A program made the position numbers and the translations under genes. Below are positions 57,546 to 64,000 of a stretch of DNA of 64,000 bases, in pieces. The notes beneath the pieces were generated by a model. It searched no databases and was not told where the DNA came from. It saw nothing but the letters and a program-made list of their open reading frames with translations. The stretch's first letter is position 1. The number at the start of each line of letters is the position of its first letter. This DNA is from a bacterium (GTDB taxonomy: Bacteria > Oederibacteriota > Muellerivitia > Muellerivitales > Muellerivitaceae): contig DASZRK010000018.1 in the NCBI GenBank assembly GCA_035549195.1, positions 1 to 64,000 on the forward strand, written 5' to 3'.

Positions 57546-59345
57546 ATTCCTAAATCGCCATCCAAACCCAAGAGCGAACACGCCGATAAGATCCTGCAAG
57601 TGGGGAAAGAGAAAGGTTACATCACCCATAAACAGGTGAACGACATCCTGCCCAACGAGGTCGTTTCATCGGAGGAGATCGACCAGATCCTTTCCATGCT
57701 CGGCGAGAACGACATCAAGATCGTCGACCAGGAAGAGGGCGAGGAGACCATCCCGGACGGGCCCAAGGGCGCCGGAGCTTCCGCCAAGGATGACGAGGAC
57801 GACGACGAGGACGATTTCGCCAAGGCGGTCGCGGGTGCCGGGGCCGAGACCCGGATGAACGATCCGGTCAAGATGTACCTGCACCAGATGGGCCGCATCC
57901 CCCTGCTCACGCGCGAGCAGGAGATCGCCATCGCCAAGCGCATGGAAGCGGGCGAATTCACCGTCGGCAAGGCGGTCCTGGGTTCGGCCCTGGGTTTCCA
58001 GGAGCTCCACGACCTTTTTACCGCCATCCTCACCAAGAAGAAGACCCTGCAGGAGACCATCGACCTGACCCCTTACGCCGACGCCCCGGGCGGGGTACCG
58101 GAGGGGAAGATCTACGCCAAGATCAAAAAGAACCACGCCAAACTGAAGGCCCTGGAAAAGAAGGTCAAGGACCTGCAGCACAAGGTGGCCCTGAAGTCCC
58201 TCAAGCCCGAGAAGAAGAAGGAGCTGTCGGACAAGTTGGACGGCCTCTTGATCGACCTGATCTGGCTGGTCAAGGACTGCCAGTTCCAGAAGAAGGTGCG
58301 GGAACGTTTCACGAACCGCCTGAAGGAGCAAGGGGAGAACCTGGAAGAGCAGGAGCACCTCATGCATAAGCAGGAGAACCGCATGAAGCTCCCCCCGACC
58401 GAGTACCTCAAACTTCCGTCCTATTTGGCGGGGGACATGAGCTCCAAATTGAAGCATTTGGAGAAGAAGAGCAACGTGAAGGGCGAAGAGCTCCACTTGG
58501 CCGCCAAGACCTGGGACGACGCACGCCGCCAGATCAAGAAGATCGAGAAGGAGACCATGGCCAGCCGCCTGCAGATCAAGGCCATGATGAAGAACATCCG
58601 GGTCGGGGAGCGGGAAGCCTATACGGCCGCCATGGAAATGGTGGAAGCCAACCTCCGTCTCGTCATCTCCATCGCCAAGAAATACTCCAACCGCGGGCTT
58701 TTGTTCCTCGACCTGATCCAGGAGGGGAACATCGGCCTGATGAAGGCGGTCGAGAAATTCGAATACCGCCGGGGCTACAAGTTCTCGACCTACGCCACCT
58801 GGTGGATCCGGCAGGCCATCACCCGCGCCATCGCGGACCAGGCCCGGACCATCCGTATCCCGGTGCACATGAACGAGGTCATCAACAAGTTCGTGAAGAC
58901 CTCGCGCGACCTGACCCAGGAACTGGGCCGGGAGCCTATGGCCGACGAGACGGCCAAAAAGCTCAAGATGCCGGTGGAGAAGGTGCGGTCCATCCTCAAG
59001 GTGGCCCAGTCGCCCATCTCCTTGGAAACGCCCATCGGCGAGGACCAGAGCACGCATTTGGGCGATTTCATCGAGGACAAGGAAGTGGCCTCGCCCGCCG
59101 ACGCCGCCAATTTCGTCCTGTTGCAGGAGAAGATCGAGAAGGTCCTCAGCACCCTCAAAGAGAGGGAAGCGGAGATCCTTCGCATGCGCTTCGGGCTCAA
59201 TGACGGCAATCCCCAGACCTTGGAAGAGGTCGGGAACGTCTACAAGGTCACCCGCGAACGCGTCCGGCAGATCGAGGCGAAAGCCCTGCGCAAACTGCGG
59301 CACCCTTCCCGCAGCCGCGAGCTCCGAGGCTACCTGGAACAGTAA
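57546..59345 (+). CDS. rpoD: Primary sigma factor RpoD, apparent AUU start
   Basis: 599 residues if read from ATT at 57546, which follows GAGG (57535-57538) by 7 nt and would read (M)[16 protein letters not shown]. The first in-frame conventional start, GTG at 57600, would remove the first helix of region 1.1 ([20 protein letters not shown] begins before it). Region 1.2 is at about 103 ([20 protein letters not shown]), a long charged non-conserved insert at about 140-345, regions 2.3-2.4 at about 380-425 ([36 protein letters not shown]), and region 4.2 at the end ([17 protein letters not shown]). It directs most transcription. Confidence 0.9.
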   Translation: MPKSPSKPKSEHADKILQVGKEKGYITHKQVNDILPNEVVSSEEIDQILSMLGENDIKIVDQEEGEETIPDGPKGAGASAKDDEDDDEDDFAKAVAGAGAETRMNDPVKMYLHQMGRIPLLTREQEIAIAKRMEAGEFTVGKAVLGSALGFQELHDLFTAILTKKKTLQETIDLTPYADAPGGVPEGKIYAKIKKNHAKLKALEKKVKDLQHKVALKSLKPEKKKELSDKLDGLLIDLIWLVKDCQFQKKVRERFTNRLKEQGENLEEQEHLMHKQENRMKLPPTEYLKLPSYLAGDMSSKLKHLEKKSNVKGEELHLAAKTWDDARRQIKKIEKETMASRLQIKAMMKNIRVGEREAYTAAMEMVEANLRLVISIAKKYSNRGLLFLDLIQEGNIGLMKAVEKFEYRRGYKFSTYATWWIRQAITRAIADQARTIRIPVHMNEVINKFVKTSRDLTQELGREPMADETAKKLKMPVEKVRSILKVAQSPISLETPIGEDQSTHLGDFIEDKEVASPADAANFVLLQEKIEKVLSTLKEREAEILRMRFGLNDGNPQTLEEVGNVYKVTRERVRQIEAKALRKLRHPSRSRELRGYLEQ

Positions 59346-59363
59346 GCCGGTCGAAGTCATCCG

Positions 59364-59397
59364 GGCCGGGGGCGAAAGCTTCCGGCCTTTCTTTTTT
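59364..59397 (+). terminator. Rho-independent terminator with GNRA tetraloop
   Basis: GGCCGGGGGC, loop GAAA, GCTTCCGGCC (two G-U pairs), then TTTCTTTTTT. It ends rpoD. Confidence 0.85.
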
Positions 59398-59423
59398 CTC
59401 CCAAAACCCTCCAAGGAAACAAC

Positions 59424-61250
59424 GTGGGCATCCTTTTAAGCTGCCAGAACCTATCCAAGACCTTCGGGGCCCGGCCCCTTTTCGAGAAGCTGTCCTTCGG
59501 GCTTTTTGAGGGGGAGCGCGCCGGGTTGATCGGCCCCAACGGCACCGGAAAATCCACTCTCCTCAAGATCCTGGCGGGCGAGGAAAAGGCCGATGAAGGC
59601 GTCCTTTCCCCCCGCCGGGGTTTGAAGGTCGGCTATCTTCCCCAGAGGGATACCCTGGCCCAGGCCGATCCGGACCTGACGGTCCATCGGGCCGCGACCC
59701 GTGCCCTCTCGGACCTGGGTTTGGAGGATTGGGAGGTCGATATCCGCGTCGACGGCGGCCTGGAACGGGCCGGCTTCCAAGATCCCGATCAGAAGGTGGC
59801 CAGCCTTTCGGGGGGCTGGCGAAAGCGTCTTTCCATCCTCATCCAGGTCCTGCGGGAACCCGAATTGCTGCTCTTGGACGAGCCCACCAACCACTTGGAC
59901 CTGGAAGGCGTCCTTTGGCTGGAGGCCTTCCTGGAAGAACTGGAATTCGCCTTCCTTGTCGTCACCCATGACCGCCGCTTCCTGGAGCGGGTCACCAACC
60001 GGGTCATCGAGCTCAACAAACGCTATCCGGAAGGTTATTTTTCCTCGCCCGGCAACTACACCCAGTTCCTGGAGAAACGGGAAGAGCTCTTCAACAGCCA
60101 GTCCCAGCGGGAGAGCACCGTGGCCAACCTGGTGCGCCGCGAGATCGAATGGCTGCGCCGGGGCCCCAAGGCCCGTCAGACCAAGCAGCAGGCCCGCATC
60201 GACCGGGCCGGGGACCTGATGGGGGAATTGGACGACCTGAAATTCCGCAATGCCCAAGGCAAGAACGTGGACATCGACTTCACGGGCAGCGACCGGCAGA
60301 CCCAGCGGCTGGTGGCGGCCTCTCATATCGCCAAGGGCTTCGGTGGCCGCAAGCTTTTCGGACCCTTGGACCTGCTCCTGACCCCCGGGGATAAATTGGG
60401 GCTTCTGGGCGAGAACGGCAGCGGAAAGAGCACCCTGCTCAAGATCCTGGCGGGGGAATCCCAGCCCGATTCGGGGACCCTGAAACAGGCTGAGAAGCTA
60501 CGGGTGGTGACCTTCGACCAGCACCGCGATCAACTGGACATGAAGCAGACCCTGCGCCAGGCCCTTTGCGAGAAGGGTGACTATGTTTTCTATAAGGAAA
60601 GGCCCATCCACGTGGCCAGCTGGGCGACCCGCTTCCTCTTCGACGCGGACCAGTTGGACCGCCCCTTAAGCCGCTTCTCGGGCGGGGAACAATCGCGGGT
60701 CCTCATCGCCCGCCTCATGTTGAAGCCTGCCGACCTGCTCCTTTTGGACGAGCCGACGAACGACCTGGACATTCCCTCGCTGGAGGTGTTGGAGCAAAGC
60801 TTGGCGGAGTTCCCCGGCGCCCTGGTCCTGGTGACCCATGACCGTTATCTTTTGGACCGCATCAGTCACCGCATCCTGGCCTTGGACGGCCATGGCCGCG
60901 CGGACTATTTCGCCGACCTGGCCCAATGGGAAGCCTACCGGGAAGAGCAAAAGAACCGCCCGGAACCGAAAGCCAAGGAAGTTCCCAAACCACAACCCGT
61001 TCCCGCCGCTGCGGCCAAAAAGTCCCTGTCCTCCAAGGAAAAGAAGGAGTTGGATGGAATGGAAGCGGCGGTCCAAGGCGCCGAGGCGGTTCTCGCCAAG
61101 GCCAAAGCGGCGTTGGAAGACCCGGCCATCGCGCGAGACTCAGGGAAGCTCATCGACGCCCAAAAGAACGTCGAAAAGGAACAGGCCAAGGTCGATTCGC
61201 TTTACCAGCGCTGGGACGAGCTGAATTCCAAATTGGACCTGGTCCCATAG
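59424..61250 (+). CDS. uup: ABC-F ATPase, Uup type
   Basis: 608 residues from a GTG at 59424 (AAGGA 6 nt before). Two ABC domains: Walker A GPNGTGKST (37-45) and GENGSGKST (about 329-337); signatures SLSGGWRKR (about 129) and FSGGEQSR (about 418); Walker B LLLLDEPTNHLD and LLLLDEPTNDLD. The linker carries charged helices. A C-terminal coiled coil (about 525-608: KKELDGMEAAVQGAEAVLA and KNVEKEQAKVDSLYQRWDEL) is the Uup hallmark that binds DNA or ribosomes. There is no transmembrane domain. Probably active in ribosome rescue or genome maintenance. Confidence 0.88.
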   Translation: MGILLSCQNLSKTFGARPLFEKLSFGLFEGERAGLIGPNGTGKSTLLKILAGEEKADEGVLSPRRGLKVGYLPQRDTLAQADPDLTVHRAATRALSDLGLEDWEVDIRVDGGLERAGFQDPDQKVASLSGGWRKRLSILIQVLREPELLLLDEPTNHLDLEGVLWLEAFLEELEFAFLVVTHDRRFLERVTNRVIELNKRYPEGYFSSPGNYTQFLEKREELFNSQSQRESTVANLVRREIEWLRRGPKARQTKQQARIDRAGDLMGELDDLKFRNAQGKNVDIDFTGSDRQTQRLVAASHIAKGFGGRKLFGPLDLLLTPGDKLGLLGENGSGKSTLLKILAGESQPDSGTLKQAEKLRVVTFDQHRDQLDMKQTLRQALCEKGDYVFYKERPIHVASWATRFLFDADQLDRPLSRFSGGEQSRVLIARLMLKPADLLLLDEPTNDLDIPSLEVLEQSLAEFPGALVLVTHDRYLLDRISHRILALDGHGRADYFADLAQWEAYREEQKNRPEPKAKEVPKPQPVPAAAAKKSLSSKEKKELDGMEAAVQGAEAVLAKAKAALEDPAIARDSGKLIDAQKNVEKEQAKVDSLYQRWDELNSKLDLVP

Positions 61251-61264
61251 GGCGGGAGGACGGC

Positions 61265-61963
61265 ATGAAGGTCATTCTATTCGGCGGGTCGGGGATGGTG
61301 GGCCAAGGGGTCCTCTTGGAATGCCTTCGGGACGACCGGGTCACCGCGATCCTTTCCATTGGGCGTGGGAACCTGGACCGGGGTCCCTTGACGCGGGCGG
61401 GGCTTTCGGCCCAAACGGCCAAATTGCGAGAGGTCGTTCACAAGGACTTCGCCGATTATTCGTCCCTGGAGGGGCCGATGACCGGTTATGACGCTTGTTT
61501 CTTTTGCTTGGGCGTCTCGTCGGCGGGCATGAGCGAGGCCGATTACCGGCACATCTCCTTCGATTACACCTTGGCGGCCGGGAGGTTGCTGGCCCGGTTG
61601 AACCCGGGCATGACCTTCACCTATGTGTCCGGAGTGGGGACCGATAGCACCGAAAAAGGCGGGATGATGTGGGCCCGGGTGAAGGGCGCCACGGAGAACG
61701 CCCTCCTGTCCCTGCCCTTCAAGGGCGCTTATATGTTCCGTCCCGGCGCCATCGTTCCCATGGACGGTATCGTGCCCCGCAACAAGTGGTTGAAGGCCGG
61801 GTTGGTCGTCCTCGGTCCCCTTTTCGCCCTGCTGAAGAAGCTCATGCCGAACTCCATCGTGACCACCCGGGAGATCGGACGGGCCATGATCCGCACCGTC
61901 GTGGAAGGCTATCCCAAGAAATGGCTGGAGCCTTCGGACATCGTCCAAAGGGGCCGGGAATGA
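61265..61963 (+). CDS. NAD(P)-binding epimerase/SDR-like protein
   Basis: 232 residues with GGGAGG upstream. It opens VILFGGSGMVGQGVLLECLR, a Rossmann GxxGxxG motif. CFFCLGVSSAGMSEADYRHI, TYVSGVGTD, ARVKGATENALLSLPF and RPGAIVPMDG match the atypical short-chain (NAD-dependent epimerase/TMEM-like) family, without an intact YxxxK. Function unknown. Terminator overlaps the stop. Confidence 0.8.
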   Translation: MKVILFGGSGMVGQGVLLECLRDDRVTAILSIGRGNLDRGPLTRAGLSAQTAKLREVVHKDFADYSSLEGPMTGYDACFFCLGVSSAGMSEADYRHISFDYTLAAGRLLARLNPGMTFTYVSGVGTDSTEKGGMMWARVKGATENALLSLPFKGAYMFRPGAIVPMDGIVPRNKWLKAGLVVLGPLFALLKKLMPNSIVTTREIGRAMIRTVVEGYPKKWLEPSDIVQRGRE

Positions 61964-61984
61964 GGGGGAAACGCCCCTTTTTTC
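61963..61984 (+). terminator. Rho-independent terminator
   Basis: AGGGG, loop GAAACG, CCCCT and a T-run of six. It overlaps the last base of the epimerase stop codon. Confidence 0.7.
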
Positions 61985-62044
61985 ATGGGGGTTTCCGGTC
62001 TTCGGTATGTTAGCCTGACCGCCGATTTTTGAAGGAAGGACCGA

Positions 62045-62341
62045 ATGGATTACCGGGAATATAAGGACAACTTGAAAGAGGGTATCGAGCGGCGGGCCGG
62101 CTGCAAGGCGGTCTATGCCCAGACCCAGCCCGTCAAGGTGGCGGCCGAGGGCAAGGTTTTATGGAAGGGGAAGGTCGAGATCTACCGCCTGGAAGGGCAT
62201 CCCCAGGCCCAATTGGCCTTCGGATGGGGCTTCATGACGGCCCAAAAGAAGGTCGAATATGTCACCATTATTGGGGTTCCCCCCTTGGATAATCCTTTGG
62301 CGGCGGTGAAGGCCTTTTTGGCCCAGCACGGGAAGTTATAG
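62045..62341 (+). CDS. Hypothetical small protein
   Basis: 98 residues with GAAGGAAGGA before the ATG. It looks like a single alpha/beta domain: a charged helix (YREYKDNLKEGIERRAG), strands KAVYAQTQPVKVAAEG and VLWKGKVEIYRLEG, then LAFGWGFMTAQKKVEYVTII and a final helix (NPLAAVKAFLAQHG). No family is recognised; soluble and cytoplasmic. Confidence 0.6.
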   Translation: MDYREYKDNLKEGIERRAGCKAVYAQTQPVKVAAEGKVLWKGKVEIYRLEGHPQAQLAFGWGFMTAQKKVEYVTIIGVPPLDNPLAAVKAFLAQHGKL

Positions 62342-62419
62342 GCCCTTGCTATCGGACGTCGGCAGCTTTATGTTGAATGGACGAGATTGAAAGTCATTTT
62401 CACCCAAGGGAGAAGCCCC

Positions 62420-63043
62420 ATGTCCGAGACGCTCAAGATCAACAAACGCAGCACGATGCAGGAGGTCCTGGAGGCCTATCCCAGCGCCCAGCGGGCCCTG
62501 TTCCGTCAATACCACATCGGCGGGTGCCATAGCTGCGGTTACGAGCCCACCGAGATCCTCGAGGACGTGGTGGCCAAGCACAACATCTCCGACATCAATG
62601 AGGTGCTCGATTTCATCTTGGAAGCCGACCGTTTGGACCAGAAGATGCGCGTTTCCCCCGAGGAGGTCTCCAAGGCCCTGAAGGACGGCAACGCCCCCAA
62701 GCTCATCGACGTGCGCAGCCCCCATGAATGGGAGATGGCCCATATCGAAGGTTCCCAATTGATCGATGAGGAATTGGCCCAGCAGATCTATCGCTGGCCC
62801 AAGGACACCGCCATCGTGTTCCTCTGCCACACCGGCCAACGTAGCATGGACGCGGCCGCCTATTTCGCGGGCCATGGTTTTTCCAACGTGAAGTCCCTGG
62901 ACGGAGGGATCGACGCCTGGTCCCGGAAGGTGGACGAAAGGGTGCCCCGTTACGAGATCGCGCGGGACATGACGACCGGCCGCCCCACCCTGCGCCACCT
63001 GCGTTCGGTGGTGTCCCAGGCCGAAGGTTGCATCAACCCTTAA
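62420..63043 (+). CDS. Rhodanese-domain protein with N-terminal CxxC domain
   Basis: 207 residues from the ATG at 62420. The N-terminal part (about 1-75) has HIGGCHSCGYEPTEILEDVV with Cys36 and Cys39, similar to the DUF1858/disulfide-type domain found beside rhodaneses. The rhodanese domain (about 78-175) has LIDVRSPHEWEMAHIEGSQL and the active-site loop CHTGQRS with Cys136. It should move sulfane sulfur or act as a redox sulfur carrier. A strong terminator follows. Confidence 0.85.
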   Translation: MSETLKINKRSTMQEVLEAYPSAQRALFRQYHIGGCHSCGYEPTEILEDVVAKHNISDINEVLDFILEADRLDQKMRVSPEEVSKALKDGNAPKLIDVRSPHEWEMAHIEGSQLIDEELAQQIYRWPKDTAIVFLCHTGQRSMDAAAYFAGHGFSNVKSLDGGIDAWSRKVDERVPRYEIARDMTTGRPTLRHLRSVVSQAEGCINP

Positions 63044-63059
63044 GTTTTTGGGGAGAGAG

Positions 63060-63091
63060 AAGGGGAACCCCGATCGGGGTTCCCCTTTTTT
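63060..63091 (+). terminator. Rho-independent terminator, 28-bp perfect palindrome
   Basis: 63060-63087 is a perfect palindrome (AAGGGGAACCCC, centre GATC, GGGGTTCCCCTT) followed by T-run. It ends the rhodanese gene and faces a convergent gene. Confidence 0.85.
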
Positions 63092-63102
63092 GTTCTGGGG
63101 GG

Positions 63103-63645
63103 TTACGGCAGGTCCAGCGAACGGAAACCGTTCAAGATCCCGTCGAAGACCTTTTGGGCGGCCTTATCGGGGTCCCAGGACCGGACTTTTGAGCCTTCCA
63201 TCAGCTCGGGGTTCGTCGCCGATAGGATCCCGACCAGGTGGTATTGGTGGGAAACGGTCATGGCCGTATAGCTGACGGTGATCATGGTATGTCCCGCCCC
63301 GGCGCTCCCTCCCACGGATTTTTCCCATTCCAGGTTGCCCGCCACGAACTTACTGATGACCGCGTCCGGGTCCGCGTCCACCGGGTTTTCGGCATCCCCA
63401 TCGGTGACCTTGCTGACCTCCAGGTCCAGGATGGCCGATTGGATCCAGTCCTGGCCTTTGAATGGGGCGAGGGACAATTCGAAGGTACCCTCCCCCGTTT
63501 CCTTCCAATGGGATCCCTTGGGCAGGTTCAGCCGGAAGGCCCAAGCCTTGTTCACGACGCTCTTGGGCGGCTTGGGTTTGGCGGCTTGGGCCGCCGGGGG
63601 AAGGGTGATGGCCAGCAGGAGCCCGGGGATGAGGAGGTTTTTCAT
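63103..63645 (-). CDS. Secreted hypothetical protein
   Basis: 180 residues from the ATG at 63645, which opens a signal peptide (LLIPGLLLAITLPPAAQA). A Lys/Pro segment (AKPKPPKSVVNKA) precedes an alpha/beta domain with FRLNLPKGSHWKETGEGTFE, LDLEVSKVTDGDAENP and HTMITVSYTAMTVSHQYH. The pattern resembles PsbP-like or DUF1795-like periplasmic domains but is not certain. It follows a small membrane-protein gene by 5 nt, so they share a transcript. Confidence 0.6.
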   Translation of the reverse strand: MKNLLIPGLLLAITLPPAAQAAKPKPPKSVVNKAWAFRLNLPKGSHWKETGEGTFELSLAPFKGQDWIQSAILDLEVSKVTDGDAENPVDADPDAVISKFVAGNLEWEKSVGGSAGAGHTMITVSYTAMTVSHQYHLVGILSATNPELMEGSKVRSWDPDKAAQKVFDGILNGFRSLDLP

Positions 63646-63650
63646 GGCCT

Positions 63651-63821
63651 CTACTTCTTCTTGGGACCCATGAAGTACCAGAGGATGACGCCCAGCAACG
63701 GCAAAAGGACGATGAGCACGATCCAAAGGGCCTTTTTCATGTCATCGGCCCTGCTCTGGATGATCTGGACAATGCCGTAGATGTCCGCGATGAGGACCAA
63801 CAGCCCGAATAAGGACGTCAT
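63651..63821 (-). CDS. Small PLDc_N-type membrane protein
   Basis: 56 residues with AGGAGG 5 nt before the ATG at 63821. Two hydrophobic segments (LFGLLVLIADIYGIVQII, and ALWIVLIVLLPLLGVILWYF) separated by QSRADDMKK, ending in MGPKKK. This is the phospholipase-D-nuclease N-terminal (PLDc_N) type of small membrane protein. Function unknown. First gene of a two-gene operon. Confidence 0.7.
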   Translation of the reverse strand: MTSLFGLLVLIADIYGIVQIIQSRADDMKKALWIVLIVLLPLLGVILWYFMGPKKK

Positions 63822-63914
63822 GGAAGCCTCCTGAGGTTTGATGCAGCGGGCCCATCTTAGGGTCTGTCACCCTCCCCGAAAAGGGAATTGACGATCACTT
63901 TTTACCTCGGGAAA

Positions 63915-64000
63915 TCAACCGCCGACGGGGAATGGATCGATCCATTTGGATTCCAGATATTTCAAAAAGATATCCAGGTGGTCCCAATCCTCCGGTTTCC
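63915..64000 (-). CDS. C-terminal end of a gene entering from the right edge
   Basis: The minus strand reads PEDWDHLDIFLKYLESKWID, then PFPVGG and a stop at 63915-63917. At least 27 residues are visible with protein-like composition. The rest lies beyond the window. No family can be named. Confidence 0.45.
   Translation of the reverse strand, partial: KPEDWDHLDIFLKYLESKWIDPFPVGG

Noticed and set aside
57666-59414. Minus-strand frame of 582 codons opposite rpoD
   Set aside because: Leu/His-rich mirror of the sigma-factor codons; no start signal.

Overview
The window reads as chromosomal DNA of an uncultured, GC-rich, Gram-negative (diderm) bacterium. It holds outer-membrane barrels, a TonB-dependent receptor, many lipoproteins with clear lipoboxes, and several very long Thr/Pro-rich surface proteins. 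Two of these end in a sorting-type C-terminal domain (YPNPYNP-like) and one of the two is co-transcribed with a PorV-like gene. That combination is familiar from poorly characterised candidate phyla (FCPU426-, Elusimicrobiota- or Fibrobacterota-like lineages). The assignment is an inference; no rRNA or tRNA gene is visible to test it.

Layout. 1-9.1 kb: a truncated glycosidase-like gene, then two paralogous copies of a two-gene cassette (small outer-membrane barrel plus Thr/Pro-rich propeller protein), separated by a lipoprotein and by two decayed copies of one gene fragment. 9.6-13.4 kb: small secreted and hypothetical proteins and an LPP20-like envelope group. 13.5-15.6 kb: a GH43 glycosidase with a malectin-like tail. 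15.7-21.1 kb: Thr/Pro-rich surface proteins, a VWA adhesin-like protein and a PorV-like protein. 21.4-25.5 kb: a tight four-gene operon (CrtI-like flavoprotein, double SRPBCC protein, Yip1-like and multipass membrane proteins). 25.9-31.3 kb: small regulators, a BON protein, a DUF3795 protein, a serine hydrolase, a VOC protein and an NHL lipoprotein. 31.3-35.2 kb: an NHL lipoprotein, an ArsR-SRPBCC pair with a very clear promoter/operator, a decayed copy of that SRPBCC gene, and a MITE-like element. 35-42 kb: a BaiN-type flavoprotein, a COG4705 membrane protein and a 1490-residue hybrid histidine kinase. 42.4-48.7 kb: a barrel protein, then a TonB receptor / YfiR / CHASE8-like histidine kinase / response regulator operon. 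48.9-57.3 kb, minus strand: a TMEM175-like channel, a GH36 alpha-galactosidase, a STAS protein, an MFS exporter and a cluster of SRPBCC, VOC and DoxX genes led by a second ArsR. 57.5-63 kb: housekeeping genes, including the primary sigma factor (apparently starting at AUU), an ABC-F ATPase, an NAD(P)-binding protein and a rhodanese.

Themes. (1) Surface display: at least six genes encode Thr/Pro stalks, four of the encoded proteins carry NHL-type propellers, and one stalk/propeller plus barrel cassette is duplicated. (2) ArsR-SRPBCC modules occur as two intact pairs, each with an exact 20-bp gene overlap and a 6-4-6 inverted repeat at the promoter, and as two decayed remnants. (3) Two DNA-binding regulators share the same leaderless geometry, TAATAT followed by six bases and then ATG. 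(4) The YfiR-type periplasmic protein is paired with a histidine kinase and not with the diguanylate cyclase that YfiR controls in Pseudomonas.

All calls come from reading the sequence and recalling family motifs; no database search was run.
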